Shown: positions 16,216 through 26,878 of the stretch, one piece after another
How positions within the stretch are numbered: the stretch's first letter is position 1
How the letters are laid out: each line of letters opens with the position of its first letter
Source: Oerskovia enterophila
GTDB lineage: Bacteria; Actinomycetota; Actinomycetes; Actinomycetales; Cellulomonadaceae
Length of the DNA stretch: 43,194 nt
Direction: 5' to 3'
Assembly: GCF_001692445.1 (NCBI RefSeq)
Contig: NZ_MAQA01000041.1
Location: forward strand, 1-43,194
Notes under the pieces: generated by a model
The model's database searches: none
Seen by the model: the letters and a program-made list of their open reading frames with translations, nothing else
Told to the model about the DNA's origin: nothing
Program-made: the position numbers and the translations under genes

Positions 16216-16527
16216 TCAGTCGACGAGAGTGAACTGCGAGATGACGCCGCTGATCTCCAGCAGGTCCCGGATGCGATCCGGTACCCCGACCAGGACGGGA
16301 GGTTCGCCACCTCCGAGCACCGAGAGGTACAGCAGGCGCAGACCCCCCGAGTCCATGAAGGTGACCTCGGTCAGGTCGATCGTGACGGGACCCTCCGCGC
16401 GCTGGACCGAGCGGGCGAGGTCGCCCTCGGAGCGGTCCTGGACCGCGGCGTCGACCTCTCCCCACATGGTCCACCGAGGACCGGAGTCGTCGATACGGAC
16501 ACCGCCTTGCATCGTCTGATCGGGCAC
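16216..16527 (-). CDS. RsbV-like anti-sigma factor antagonist (STAS domain)
   Basis: A 103-residue single STAS domain. The phosphorylation site lies in DLTEVTFMDSGGLRLLYLS: Ser after Asp, followed by GGL, matching SpoIIAA/RsbV. The N-terminal strand is GPRWTMWGEVDAA. I chose GTG at 16527 because GAGAGG sits 6-7 bases upstream; the ATG at 16512 has no ribosome site. In the partner switch the unphosphorylated form binds the RsbW-like kinase and frees its client; the phosphatase encoded at 13284-15569 would regenerate it. It is the first gene of the minus-strand pair. Confidence 0.93.
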   Translation of the reverse strand: MPDQTMQGGVRIDDSGPRWTMWGEVDAAVQDRSEGDLARSVQRAEGPVTIDLTEVTFMDSGGLRLLYLSVLGGGEPPVLVGVPDRIRDLLEISGVISQFTLVD

Positions 16528-16595
16528 TGATCGCCTCTCGCTCGTCTCGTGCGGCCGTGTCACCCGCCGCGCGACGGACGGGGACCCGTGCCAGG

Positions 16596-16620
16596 TTACG
16601 GAACTCCGGGCCGAGGTTCC
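16596..16620 (-). promoter_or_regulatory. Possible ECF-type promoter of the STAS-kinase operon
   Basis: On the minus strand, GGAAC (16620-16616) and CGTAA (16600-16596) are 15 bases apart, resembling GGAAC/CGT promoters of ECF sigma factors. The same segment is an imperfect dyad GGAACTCC...GGTTCC. The gap is slightly short for the class. Confidence 0.3.
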
Positions 16621-16699
16621 TCCCGGGACACGTCTCGTCACGGGACCTGCACACCGCGGGAGGCGTCGTCAGGCGCGTGATCCCGGGCATGATGGCCTC

Positions 16700-17893
16700 A
16701 TGAAGGTCTCGCGCAGGTCGCACGTCCCACCGTTCGCCGTCATGGAGGTGCTCGCCGCGGCCAACGCGCGCCGCGACGCGGGCGAGTCCGTCCTCAACCT
16801 GTGCGCCGGGGAGCCCGCGACGGGGGCCTCGGACGTGGTGCGACGCCGCGCGATCGACCTCCTCGAGTCGGGGGACCTGGGCTACACCGAGGCCATGGGC
16901 GTGCCCGCGCTGCGCCAGGCCATCGCCGACCACTACGAACGGACGTACGGCGTGGTCGTCGACCCGGCGCAGGTCGCGGTGACGACCGGGTCGTCGGGCG
17001 GGTTCATGCTCGCGTTCCTCGCGGCGTTCGACGCCGGGGACCGCGTCGCGCTCGCCCGGCCGGGGTACCCCGCCTACCGGAACATCCTCGCGGCCCTCGG
17101 GTGCGAGGTCGTCGAGCTCGACTGCGGCCCCGAGACCCGCTACCAGCCCACGGTCTCCCAGCTCATGGAGGCCTACTACGAGGGCGGGCTCGACGGGCTC
17201 GTGATCGCGAGCCCGGCCAACCCGACGGGGACCATGATCCCGCCGGCCGAGCTGGCGGCGCTCTCGGCGTGGTGCACCGACCACGACGTCCGTCTCGTCA
17301 GCGACGAGATCTACCACGGCATCGTCTACGCCGACCCGGCCTCGCCGGCCGGGGAGACCGCGACCGCGGCGCAGTACCTCGACGACGGTGCGGTCGTCGT
17401 CAACTCCTTCTCGAAGTACTGGGCCATGACGGGCTGGCGGCTCGGGTGGCTGCTGCTGCCCGAGGACCTCGTGGGCGCGGTCGACGCGCTCGCGGGCAAC
17501 ATCGCGCTGAGCCCGCCCGCGCTCGCCCAGCACGCGGGTGTCGCGGCGTTCTCGCCCGAGGGGTACGCGGCCGCGGCGGAGAACGTCGCCCGGTACGCGG
17601 ACTCGCGTGCGCTCGTTCTGGACCGGCTCGACGACCTGGGGTGGGACCCGGTCGCCCCGGCCGACGGTGCGTTCTACGTGTACGCGAACGTCGCGGCGTC
17701 GGGGCTCGACTCGGTCACGTGGTGCGAGCGGCTGCTCGCCGACACGGGGGTCGCGCTCACGCCCGGCACGGACTTCGACGGCGTGCGCGGGGGCGAGTGG
17801 GTGCGGCTGTCGTTCGCGGCCGCGCCCGAGGTCGTGGCCGAGGCGGTCGACCGGATCGTGGCGTGGCGCGCGGCGGGGTACCGGCGGGTGTGA
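16700..17893 (+). CDS. Class I/II PLP-dependent aminotransferase
   Basis: A 397-residue fold-type I enzyme. Seen are GYTEAMGVPALRQAIADHY (~55), the PLP-phosphate region TGSSGGFMLAFLAAFDAGD, substrate and cofactor residues in ASPANPTGTMIPP (~175) and SDEIYHGIVY (~200), and the Schiff-base Lys in VNSFSKYWAMTGWRLGW (~240). The late Arg is in GGEWVRLSFAAAPE. This is the aspartate/alanine aminotransferase-like family; the amino donor cannot be told. ATG follows CATGAT by six bases with no Shine-Dalgarno, so it is probably leaderless. It is divergent from the STAS operon. Confidence 0.93.
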   Translation: MKVSRRSHVPPFAVMEVLAAANARRDAGESVLNLCAGEPATGASDVVRRRAIDLLESGDLGYTEAMGVPALRQAIADHYERTYGVVVDPAQVAVTTGSSGGFMLAFLAAFDAGDRVALARPGYPAYRNILAALGCEVVELDCGPETRYQPTVSQLMEAYYEGGLDGLVIASPANPTGTMIPPAELAALSAWCTDHDVRLVSDEIYHGIVYADPASPAGETATAAQYLDDGAVVVNSFSKYWAMTGWRLGWLLLPEDLVGAVDALAGNIALSPPALAQHAGVAAFSPEGYAAAAENVARYADSRALVLDRLDDLGWDPVAPADGAFYVYANVAASGLDSVTWCERLLADTGVALTPGTDFDGVRGGEWVRLSFAAAPEVVAEAVDRIVAWRAAGYRRV

Positions 17894-17935
17894 CTCCCGT
17901 GCGCCGCAGAGCGGTCTGAGCCGTCACCGTCGAGC

Positions 17936-17977
17936 TGTCAGAGGTGGCCCGGGGTATGGACCGGCCACGTTCTGACA
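17936..17977. terminator. Bidirectional terminator hairpin
   Basis: TGTCAGA...TCTGACA and, inside it, GTGGCC...GGCCAC form a long stem between the convergent aminotransferase and membrane-protein genes (17936-17949 with 17963-17977). Confidence 0.7.
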
Positions 17978-18006
17978 ACCAGGCCGTGGCAGGGACCGAG
18001 CGACCC

Positions 18007-18348
18007 TCAGGCCGCCAGGTCGACCGCGCGCACCTGGGTCGCGGGCACCTCGAGAGGCACGACGACGGCCTGGGCCTCGCGACGCCGTCGGGCCTTGACG
18101 AGCACCACGATGGCCTGGCCGCCGATCACGATCCACACCACGTTCGCGACCGCAGACGGCCACACGCCGTTGACCGCGGCGACCAGGCACATGAGCCCGG
18201 CACCGACGAAGTTCGTGAGCTGGAACCTCAGCGAGTCCCCCGACCAGCGGCCACGCGTGACCATCGCGTACGCGGTGACCGCGGCGATCGCACCGACCCA
18301 TCCGAGCGGGGTCACGACCATGTCGACGAGGGAGGGGGAAGCGGACAT
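18007..18348 (-). CDS. CBU_0592-family small membrane protein
   Basis: A 113-residue protein with three membrane helices. The pattern GWVGAIAAVTAYAMVTRG, then SLRFQLTNFVGAGLMCLVAAVNG, then WPSAVANVVWIVIGGQAIVV is typical of the CBU_0592-like domain found in many actinobacteria. No function is established. GGAG lies about ten bases before the ATG at 18348. The C-terminal tail is cytoplasmic and begins with a basic RRRR-type stretch. It is divergent from the LysR gene, which may control it. Confidence 0.8.
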   Translation of the reverse strand: MSASPSLVDMVVTPLGWVGAIAAVTAYAMVTRGRWSGDSLRFQLTNFVGAGLMCLVAAVNGVWPSAVANVVWIVIGGQAIVVLVKARRRREAQAVVVPLEVPATQVRAVDLAA

Positions 18349-18507
18349 GGCGGTCTCCGGGCAGGGGTCACGAAGGGATCGGGGAGGGGGGACCTGGTGG
18401 GAGCTGCGACGCTGCAGCGACCAGGGGGATCGTGGGCGCCAGCCCCTTTTGAGGAGGACCGGCCGGCGCCACGTCACAAGTGTGACCCCGAAAATGATTC
18501 AGCACAA

Positions 18508-18537
18508 TTGAAGAACTCTGACGTGGCCGTTTAGTAT
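18508..18537 (+). promoter_or_regulatory. Promoter of the LysR gene (leaderless)
   Basis: TTGAAG (18508-18513) and TAGTAT (18532-18537) are 18 bases apart in an unusually AT-rich stretch. The start codon follows after exactly six bases, so the A of ATG is the expected first RNA base. Confidence 0.7.
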
Positions 18538-18543
18538 CTCTAC

Positions 18544-19449
18544 ATGGCCACGGACCCACGAAGACTTGGTTTCCTGCTTGCCGTGCACCGGGCCGGAGGG
18601 GTTCTGGCAGCGGCCGACCTGCTGCACGTGACGCCTTCTGCCGTGTCTCAGCAAATAGCGCGTCTGGAGGCCGAGGAAGGCATCCAGGTCCTCGACCGCG
18701 GGCCCCGCGGCGTGACCCTCACGCCCGCGGGTCGCATCCTCGCGGACGCGGCCGAGCGCATCGAGGCAGAGATGGTCGAGGCCCGCAAGGCCATCGTCGC
18801 CATGAGCGAGGAGATGACGGGCACGGTGACGGTCGGCTCGTTCCAGACGGCCATCCGGGCGGTCGTCGGCCCGACCTTCGCGTCGCTCGAGTCGCGCTAC
18901 CCGGGCGTCGAGCTCGACGTCCAGGAGGTCGAGCCCGCCGACGCGCTCCGGCTGCTGCGCACGGGCGACCTGGACGTGGTCCTGCTCGAACGTGACGAGG
19001 ACGCCGATTCCCCCGCGCCGCGCGGCATGCGCGAGGTCCCGCTGCTGGACGAGCCGTGGCGCGTCGTGGTGCCCGCGACGTTCCCCACGCCCGCGCGCCT
19101 CGACGACGTGCGCGACGCCGTCTGGCTGGGCCCCGAGCCCACGACGGCCGCGGCCCGCGCCCTGCGGCGCCTGTCGCGCACGCTCGGCACGACGCTGCGC
19201 ACGCGCCACTCGTACTACGACTTCGACGTGGCCCTCGCGCTCGTCGCGGCCGGGCAGGGCGTCGCGATGCTCCCGGCGCTCGCGGTGCAGGGAGAGATGC
19301 CCGACGGCGTCACGGTCGTCCCGCTGCCGGGGCTGGGTTCGCGGCGGCTCGTCGCGCGCCACCGGGCGACCCGGCACGAGCCGCGCCCTGTCGTGAACGC
19401 GGTCATCGACGAGATGGTCGCGTGCGCCTCGGCGATCGAGCTGGGCTGA
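18544..19449 (+). CDS. LysR-family transcriptional regulator
   Basis: A 301-residue protein. The N-terminal winged helix-turn-helix (AVHRAGGVLAAADLLHVTPSAVSQQIARLE) is the LysR signature, and the long linker helix leads to a periplasmic-binding-like effector domain (TVGSFQTAIRAVVGPTF...). LysR proteins activate or repress neighbouring genes in response to a small ligand. There is no ribosome site; translation is predicted to start on the first mRNA base. The likely targets are the divergent small membrane protein or the aminotransferase, by position only. Length and domain order are normal. Confidence 0.95.
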   Translation: MATDPRRLGFLLAVHRAGGVLAAADLLHVTPSAVSQQIARLEAEEGIQVLDRGPRGVTLTPAGRILADAAERIEAEMVEARKAIVAMSEEMTGTVTVGSFQTAIRAVVGPTFASLESRYPGVELDVQEVEPADALRLLRTGDLDVVLLERDEDADSPAPRGMREVPLLDEPWRVVVPATFPTPARLDDVRDAVWLGPEPTTAAARALRRLSRTLGTTLRTRHSYYDFDVALALVAAGQGVAMLPALAVQGEMPDGVTVVPLPGLGSRRLVARHRATRHEPRPVVNAVIDEMVACASAIELG

Positions 19450-19488
19450 GGCACGGCGCTACCGCAGCGCACATCGCCTCACCGCACC

Positions 19489-19692
19489 TCACCGCACTGC
19501 GACGGCGAGCTCTCCGTCGTCGAGGACCGTCAGCTCGTCGAGCAGGCGCGTGAGGGTGCTGACCGACCGGTCCCACCTGCTCGACCGCGGGTCGACGGGG
19601 GTGTCCGCCCCGGCCGGGACGGCGTCGGGCTCGGCGAGGTGCCGCGGGACGTAGGTGCTGGTCGACTGCTGGGCCTGCGTACTGCTGTCCAT
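19489..19692 (-). CDS. Small hypothetical protein
   Basis: A 67-residue predicted product beginning MDSSTQAQQSTSTYVPRHLA, with a hydrophilic N-terminus and a short helical C-terminus (STLTRLLDELTVLDDGELAV). I do not recognise it. GAGGGGG lies 12-17 bases before the ATG. Codon composition is compatible with coding, and the gap between LysR and the surface-protein gene otherwise holds nothing. It could be spurious. Confidence 0.45.
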   Translation of the reverse strand: MDSSTQAQQSTSTYVPRHLAEPDAVPAGADTPVDPRSSRWDRSVSTLTRLLDELTVLDDGELAVAVR

Positions 19693-19894
19693 ACCGGGTG
19701 ATTCCCCCTCGGGGCGCTCGCGACGATCCCCGCCGCACGCGCACGACGAGGTGAGCACCTCATCCTTCCCGGCGGACCTGTGCGGCCGAGGAGGCGCGCC
19801 CCGCGACCGTGCGCGGGTCAGTGGGGAGAGTCGTGGAGATCGTGTGGGAAACGGTCGGCGCGCGCGGCCGGGCTCCGTCTCCTACCGTTTTGCT

Positions 19895-21916
19895 GTGCGC
19901 CTCTCGCGAAGCACGACCGCCCTCCTCGCTGCGGCCCTGGCCGTGCTGCTCGGCCTGCCCTTCGTCCTGCTCGCCGCTGCCCCGGCGGGAGCGGCGACCA
20001 CGGCCGGCTGGGCCGCCTGGGACCCGCTCACGGGCAGCGGGGGGAGCTTCGCGACGACGATGCGCCTGCCCGCCGGAGGGTTCCCCGCGGCGGCCGTCTC
20101 GAGCGACTCGCGGGCCGGCCAGGTGGGCATCCAGTCGGGCGTGAGCTCGTGGCTCAGCGCGACGACGCCCGTGGGGGCGAAGTACGGGTCGAGCCAGGGG
20201 CAGCCGTACCTGAACCTCCGGCCGCGTGCCGACTCGCCGACGGCGCCCTCGACCACGACCTACACGTTCGAGCGCCCGACGCCTGCGAGCGGGTGGACGT
20301 TCGTGCTGGGCGACATCGACGCCGACCAGGTCACGATCACCGCCCGCGGGTCGGGTGGCCGGCTGCTCACTGGCTCGGAGCTGGGCTACCGGAGCAGCTT
20401 CAACTACTGCGCCGTGACGCCGAGCCCGTCGTGCACGGGGACCGACGTGCCCACCTGGGACCCCGCCACGGGGGTGCTCGTCGGGAACGCGACGGCCACC
20501 GACACCTCCGGCGCGTCGGCCTGGTTCGAGCCGACCGTGCCCGTCACGTCGCTGACGTTCGTCTTCCAGCAGCGGTCCGGCTTCCCGGTCTACCAGACCT
20601 GGTTCGCGTCGCTGGCTCGCGACGTGTCGGGGACGGTCACCCTGGAGGGCATCGGCCCGCTCGCCGGTGCCACGCTCACGCTCCTCTCCCCCGACGGCGC
20701 CCGGCTCGCGACGACGACCTCGGGCGTCGACGGGACCTACTCGTTCCTCGGGTTCACCGCGGCCGACGGCTACACGGTCGAGGTGGCCCCGCCGCCGGAC
20801 CCGGACGGGCCGGGGCTGGTCGTCGAGGGGCCCTTCCGGCTCCCCGCGGACCTCGCGGACGCGGACGCGACGGACGTGGACTTCCTCGTGCGAGAGATCG
20901 TCCCTGTCCCCGTGAGCGGCACGGTCCGGACCGACACGGGCGAGCCGGTACCCGGCGCGACCGTCACGATCGACGTCCCCGGCGGTCCGCCGCTCACGAC
21001 CACGACGGACTCCCAGGGGGCCTACCTGATCGACCGGGTGCCCGCCGGGCCGCACACGATCACGCTCACGCCGCCCCCGGGGTTCCCGGAGACTCCTCCA
21101 CCCCTCACGATCGACGTCCCCACGGGCTCGGAGGTGCCGATCACGGACCAGGACTTCGTCGTTCCCACCTTCCCGTCCCTCACCGGGACCGTGACAGCGG
21201 GCGGCACCGGGGTTCCGGGGACGGTCGTGACCTTCACGGGTCCGGGCGGCGCGACGGGCAGCGCCGTCACGGGCACGGACGGCACCTACCGGTTCGAGCA
21301 GCTCCCTGCGGGCCCCTACACGGTCACGGTCGCTCCCCCGGCGGGGTTCACGGTCGACGGGACGGGGTCTCGTGCCGTGACCGTCGGGTCCGACGACGTG
21401 ACCGGTGTCGACTTCGCGCTCGCGCGCCCCGGTGCGATCGGCGGCACGGTCACCGACGACCAGGGGGCGCCCGTCCCCGGTGCCGAGGTGCTCGTGAGCG
21501 GCCCCGACGGGGACGTCCCGCTGACGACCGACGACGCCGGGACCTACTTCGTCGACGGCCTGCCGCCGGGGGACTACACGATCGCGCTGACCGTGCCCGA
21601 GGGCTACACGGCCGGCGGGCCGGTCGAGAGCGCCGTGACGCTCACGAGCGCGGGCGAGTCCCGGCTCGACCAGGACTTCGCGGTGACCCCGGTCGACGAG
21701 CCCGTCGACCCGCCCGTCACACCGCCCGTCGAACCGGGCGGCACGCCCGGCGGGGGCACCGTGCCCGACGACGGACCCTCCACCCCGCGTCCGGCGCCCC
21801 GGCACCTCGCGGCCACGGGCCTCGACGCGGGCGCCCTGCTCGCGGTCGGGCTCGCCCTGACGGCCACGGGGGTCCTGGTGGCGGCGGGCGGACGGAAGCT
21901 GCGCCGTCGGGCGTGA
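19895..21916 (+). CDS. Sortase-anchored surface protein with SdrD-B-like repeats
   Basis: A 673-residue exported protein. The signal peptide (1 to ~39) ends in AAPAGAA. A beta-rich head (~40-240) is followed by four related beta-sandwich repeats starting near residues 242, 339, 427 and 512, each with a SGTVT...PGATVT...TDGTY.F..LPAG.YTV pattern (SdrD-B / carboxypeptidase-regulatory-like). A Pro-rich spacer precedes the cell-wall signal LAATG, a hydrophobic helix and a final RKLRRRA. LAXTG is the class E sortase signal of high-GC Gram-positives. The GTG start lies six bases after TACCGT, which excludes an upstream extension and suggests a leaderless mRNA. Likely roles are adhesion or carbohydrate contact. 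No sortase is in the window. Confidence 0.88.
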   Translation: MRLSRSTTALLAAALAVLLGLPFVLLAAAPAGAATTAGWAAWDPLTGSGGSFATTMRLPAGGFPAAAVSSDSRAGQVGIQSGVSSWLSATTPVGAKYGSSQGQPYLNLRPRADSPTAPSTTTYTFERPTPASGWTFVLGDIDADQVTITARGSGGRLLTGSELGYRSSFNYCAVTPSPSCTGTDVPTWDPATGVLVGNATATDTSGASAWFEPTVPVTSLTFVFQQRSGFPVYQTWFASLARDVSGTVTLEGIGPLAGATLTLLSPDGARLATTTSGVDGTYSFLGFTAADGYTVEVAPPPDPDGPGLVVEGPFRLPADLADADATDVDFLVREIVPVPVSGTVRTDTGEPVPGATVTIDVPGGPPLTTTTDSQGAYLIDRVPAGPHTITLTPPPGFPETPPPLTIDVPTGSEVPITDQDFVVPTFPSLTGTVTAGGTGVPGTVVTFTGPGGATGSAVTGTDGTYRFEQLPAGPYTVTVAPPAGFTVDGTGSRAVTVGSDDVTGVDFALARPGAIGGTVTDDQGAPVPGAEVLVSGPDGDVPLTTDDAGTYFVDGLPPGDYTIALTVPEGYTAGGPVESAVTLTSAGESRLDQDFAVTPVDEPVDPPVTPPVEPGGTPGGGTVPDDGPSTPRPAPRHLAATGLDAGALLAVGLALTATGVLVAAGGRKLRRRA

Positions 21917-21975
21917 GGGCTGCGACCTCCCGGTGCCGCCCTGCGCACAAAACGCCTGCGACGTAGCCTGCTCGG

Positions 21976-23496
21976 ATGGACGTTGCAGTGCTCGGCGCGA
22001 CCGGGGACGTCGGCCGGCAGGTGTGCACGCAGCTCGTCGAGCGGCGCATCCTGCCCGCGACCTCCCGCCTCCAGCTCGTCGGACGCCCCGACGGGGCGTC
22101 CGGGCGCGCGGTCCACGGCCTGCGGGCGGACCTCGTGGACGCCTACGACGAGCACGCGCCCCTGATCGACGTGGCCCACTCCCCCGACGACGTCGTGGCC
22201 GACGTGGTCGTCGTCGCGGCGGGAGCCACGTCCCCCGCACGGGCGGGAGCCTCGCTCGACCGGACCCGCCTCGCGCTCGGCAACCGCGAGGTCTTCGCTG
22301 GGTACGCCGACGCGATCGCCCGGCACGGCTCGGGGCACGAGGTCGTGATCGTCGTGTCGAACCCCGTCGAGGTGGGCGTCGCGGTCATGGCCCGGACCCT
22401 CGGCGCGCACCGCGTGGTCGGGATGGGGGCGTGGCTCGACACGCTGCGCTTCCGGCGCGAGATCGCCGCCGAGCTGGGTGTGCGGAGGCACCGCGTGGGC
22501 GGGTTCGTCGCAGGGCAGCACGGCGAGGACGCCGTCCCGCTGTGGTCGACCGTCCGCATCAGCGGGCAGGACCCGACCGAGCGCGAACGCACCCTGCGCC
22601 ACCTGCGTCGGGGCCGGACGCTCGACGGCTTCCCGCGCGAGGTCGCCGCGGCCCAGGCCGAGCTCGTCGAGGTCGCGGCCGTGGACGTCGGGGCGGCCTA
22701 CCGGCTCGTCGACACCTGGCCCGCGGACCTGCGGCTGGTCGCCCGCCCGTGGATGACGCACCAGAGCGGTGCCAAGACCGCGACCGCGACGGCTGCCGCG
22801 ACGGCGGACCTGGTCGAGGTCGTGCTCGACGGGCGCGAGACCGTCGTCGCGGGCCAGGTCGCCCTCGACGGCGAGGTGTCGCTCGCGGGCGAACCCGTGC
22901 GGGGCGTCCTGGGGGTACCGCTCGTGCTGGGCCCCGAGGGCTGGACGCGCGTCCTCCTGGACCCCCTGCCCGACGACGAGTCGCGCCGCCTGCAGGGAGC
23001 GGCGGCAGCCGTGGTGGCGTCCTTGCGGTCGGCGGGGGTCGAGGGCGGTTCTCGAGGTGGGGAGCCCGGGGAGGCCGGGGAGCCCGGGGAGGCCGGGCGC
23101 GCTGGTTGCGCGGGCGGCGCCGCGGACCCTGAGGGTGCCGGGAACACGGAGGACGCTGCGGGCGTCGGAGGTGCTCGGGACGACACCGGCGCCCGGGACG
23201 GCTCCCCCGCGACCGAGCCCTCGTGGGCCGCCCAGGTCCGTGGACTGCACCGGCCAGGGACGCTCACGGCTCTCGCCGGCGTGTTCTCGACGCGTGGCGT
23301 GAGCTTCGACTCGCTCACGACGGGAGCTGTCGACGGCGACGGTGACGCCGGGACCATCCAGGTGACCTTCCGGGCGACCCCGCGGCGGGCGAGGGCGCTC
23401 GAGCGCGCGGTGACCCGGCTCGCGACGGTGCGCTCCGTCGTCGTGCAGGAGACCACCGACCGACCGGCCTCGCCGCACGCCCACGCCGACCGCTAG
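21976..23496 (+). CDS. Lactate/malate dehydrogenase-like protein fused to an ACT domain
   Basis: A 506-residue protein. Residues 1 to ~345 are a full LDH/MDH fold: NAD motif VLGATGDVGRQV, the loop arginine in PARAGASLD, LGNREVFAGYADAIARHG, VSNPVEVGV, a substrate Arg in WLDTLRFRREI, and the catalytic His in AGQHGEDAVPLWS. A low-complexity Gly/Glu/Pro/Ala linker (~348-412, including GEPGEAGEPGEAG) joins it to a C-terminal ACT domain (~414-495, LHRPGTLTALAGVFSTRGVSFDSLTTG). ACT domains bind amino acids and regulate enzymes. The ATG follows TAGCCT by six bases (leaderless). The gene ends just before the glycine riboswitch; glycine or serine sensing is only inference. The substrate is unknown. Confidence 0.88.
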   Translation: MDVAVLGATGDVGRQVCTQLVERRILPATSRLQLVGRPDGASGRAVHGLRADLVDAYDEHAPLIDVAHSPDDVVADVVVVAAGATSPARAGASLDRTRLALGNREVFAGYADAIARHGSGHEVVIVVSNPVEVGVAVMARTLGAHRVVGMGAWLDTLRFRREIAAELGVRRHRVGGFVAGQHGEDAVPLWSTVRISGQDPTERERTLRHLRRGRTLDGFPREVAAAQAELVEVAAVDVGAAYRLVDTWPADLRLVARPWMTHQSGAKTATATAAATADLVEVVLDGRETVVAGQVALDGEVSLAGEPVRGVLGVPLVLGPEGWTRVLLDPLPDDESRRLQGAAAAVVASLRSAGVEGGSRGGEPGEAGEPGEAGRAGCAGGAADPEGAGNTEDAAGVGGARDDTGARDGSPATEPSWAAQVRGLHRPGTLTALAGVFSTRGVSFDSLTTGAVDGDGDAGTIQVTFRATPRRARALERAVTRLATVRSVVVQETTDRPASPHAHADR

Positions 23497-23540
23497 GCTG
23501 GGACCCGTACGACCACAACCACATACTGCTGCTCGAACCA

Positions 23541-23787
23541 CTGCGGGAGAGCCCGGCCACCTCAGGGTGAGGTCGGCGCCGAAGGAGCAACTCCTCCCCG
23601 AGAAACTCTCAGGCCGACGTACCGCGGTGGCGAGGCAACTCTGGAAAGCGGTGACTCCACCTCCCCTCTCGGGTGGGAGAGTCCCCTACCGACGGTGCAA
23701 GCCGGCGCGCCCCGGGTCCGCGAGGACCATGGCGGACCGGCAAAACTCTCAGGTCGACGCTGCGCGTCCGATGACAGAGCGGGGAGG
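23541..23787 (+). promoter_or_regulatory. Tandem glycine riboswitch
   Basis: Aptamer 1 carries GCGGGAGAGCC (23543 on), GCCGAAGGAGCAACTCC (23578-23594), GAGAAACTCTCAGG (23600-23613) and CTCTGGAAAGC (23639-23649). Aptamer 2 carries GGTGGGAGAGTCCC (23672 on), ACCGACGGTGCAAGCC (23688-23703), CAAAACTCTCAGG (23741-23753) and GATGACAGAGCGGGG (23770-23784). These are the conserved glycine-aptamer blocks. A CATACT hexamer at 23523-23528 would start the RNA near 23535. The gcvP start is 56 bases downstream, so glycine should turn on glycine cleavage. Confidence 0.95.
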
Positions 23788-23843
23788 AACGGGTGGGCTC
23801 CCGAGCCCGCCGCCGTCTTCCTCGCCGACCCCCGGAGACCTCC

Positions 23844-26744
<2,901 letters not shown>

Positions 26745-26750
26745 GGCCGA

Positions 26751-26786
26751 CCGGACCGAGGCGACCCCAGGGTCGCGGCGGTCCGG
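26751..26786 (+). other. Strong hairpin between gcvP and gcvT
   Basis: Outer stem CCGGACCG (26751-26758) with CGGTCCGG (26779-26786) encloses GCGACCC-CA-GGGTCGC (26761-26776). There is no T run. It may lower read-through or stabilise the gcvP end, tuning P-, T- and H-protein ratios. Confidence 0.55.
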
Positions 26787-26878
26787 ACGACCCCGGGCCC
26801 ACCCCGCCCTGCCCCGCCCTGTCGGAGCGAGCGTGACGCAGAGGTCACGCAGGCTCCGGCTCCCCCGAGAGGATCACC

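Noticed and set aside
21976-23013. True malate dehydrogenase of the citric-acid cycle
   Set aside because: The fused ACT domain, unusual coenzyme-loop sequence and context make the substrate uncertain, so no mdh or ldh symbol was given.
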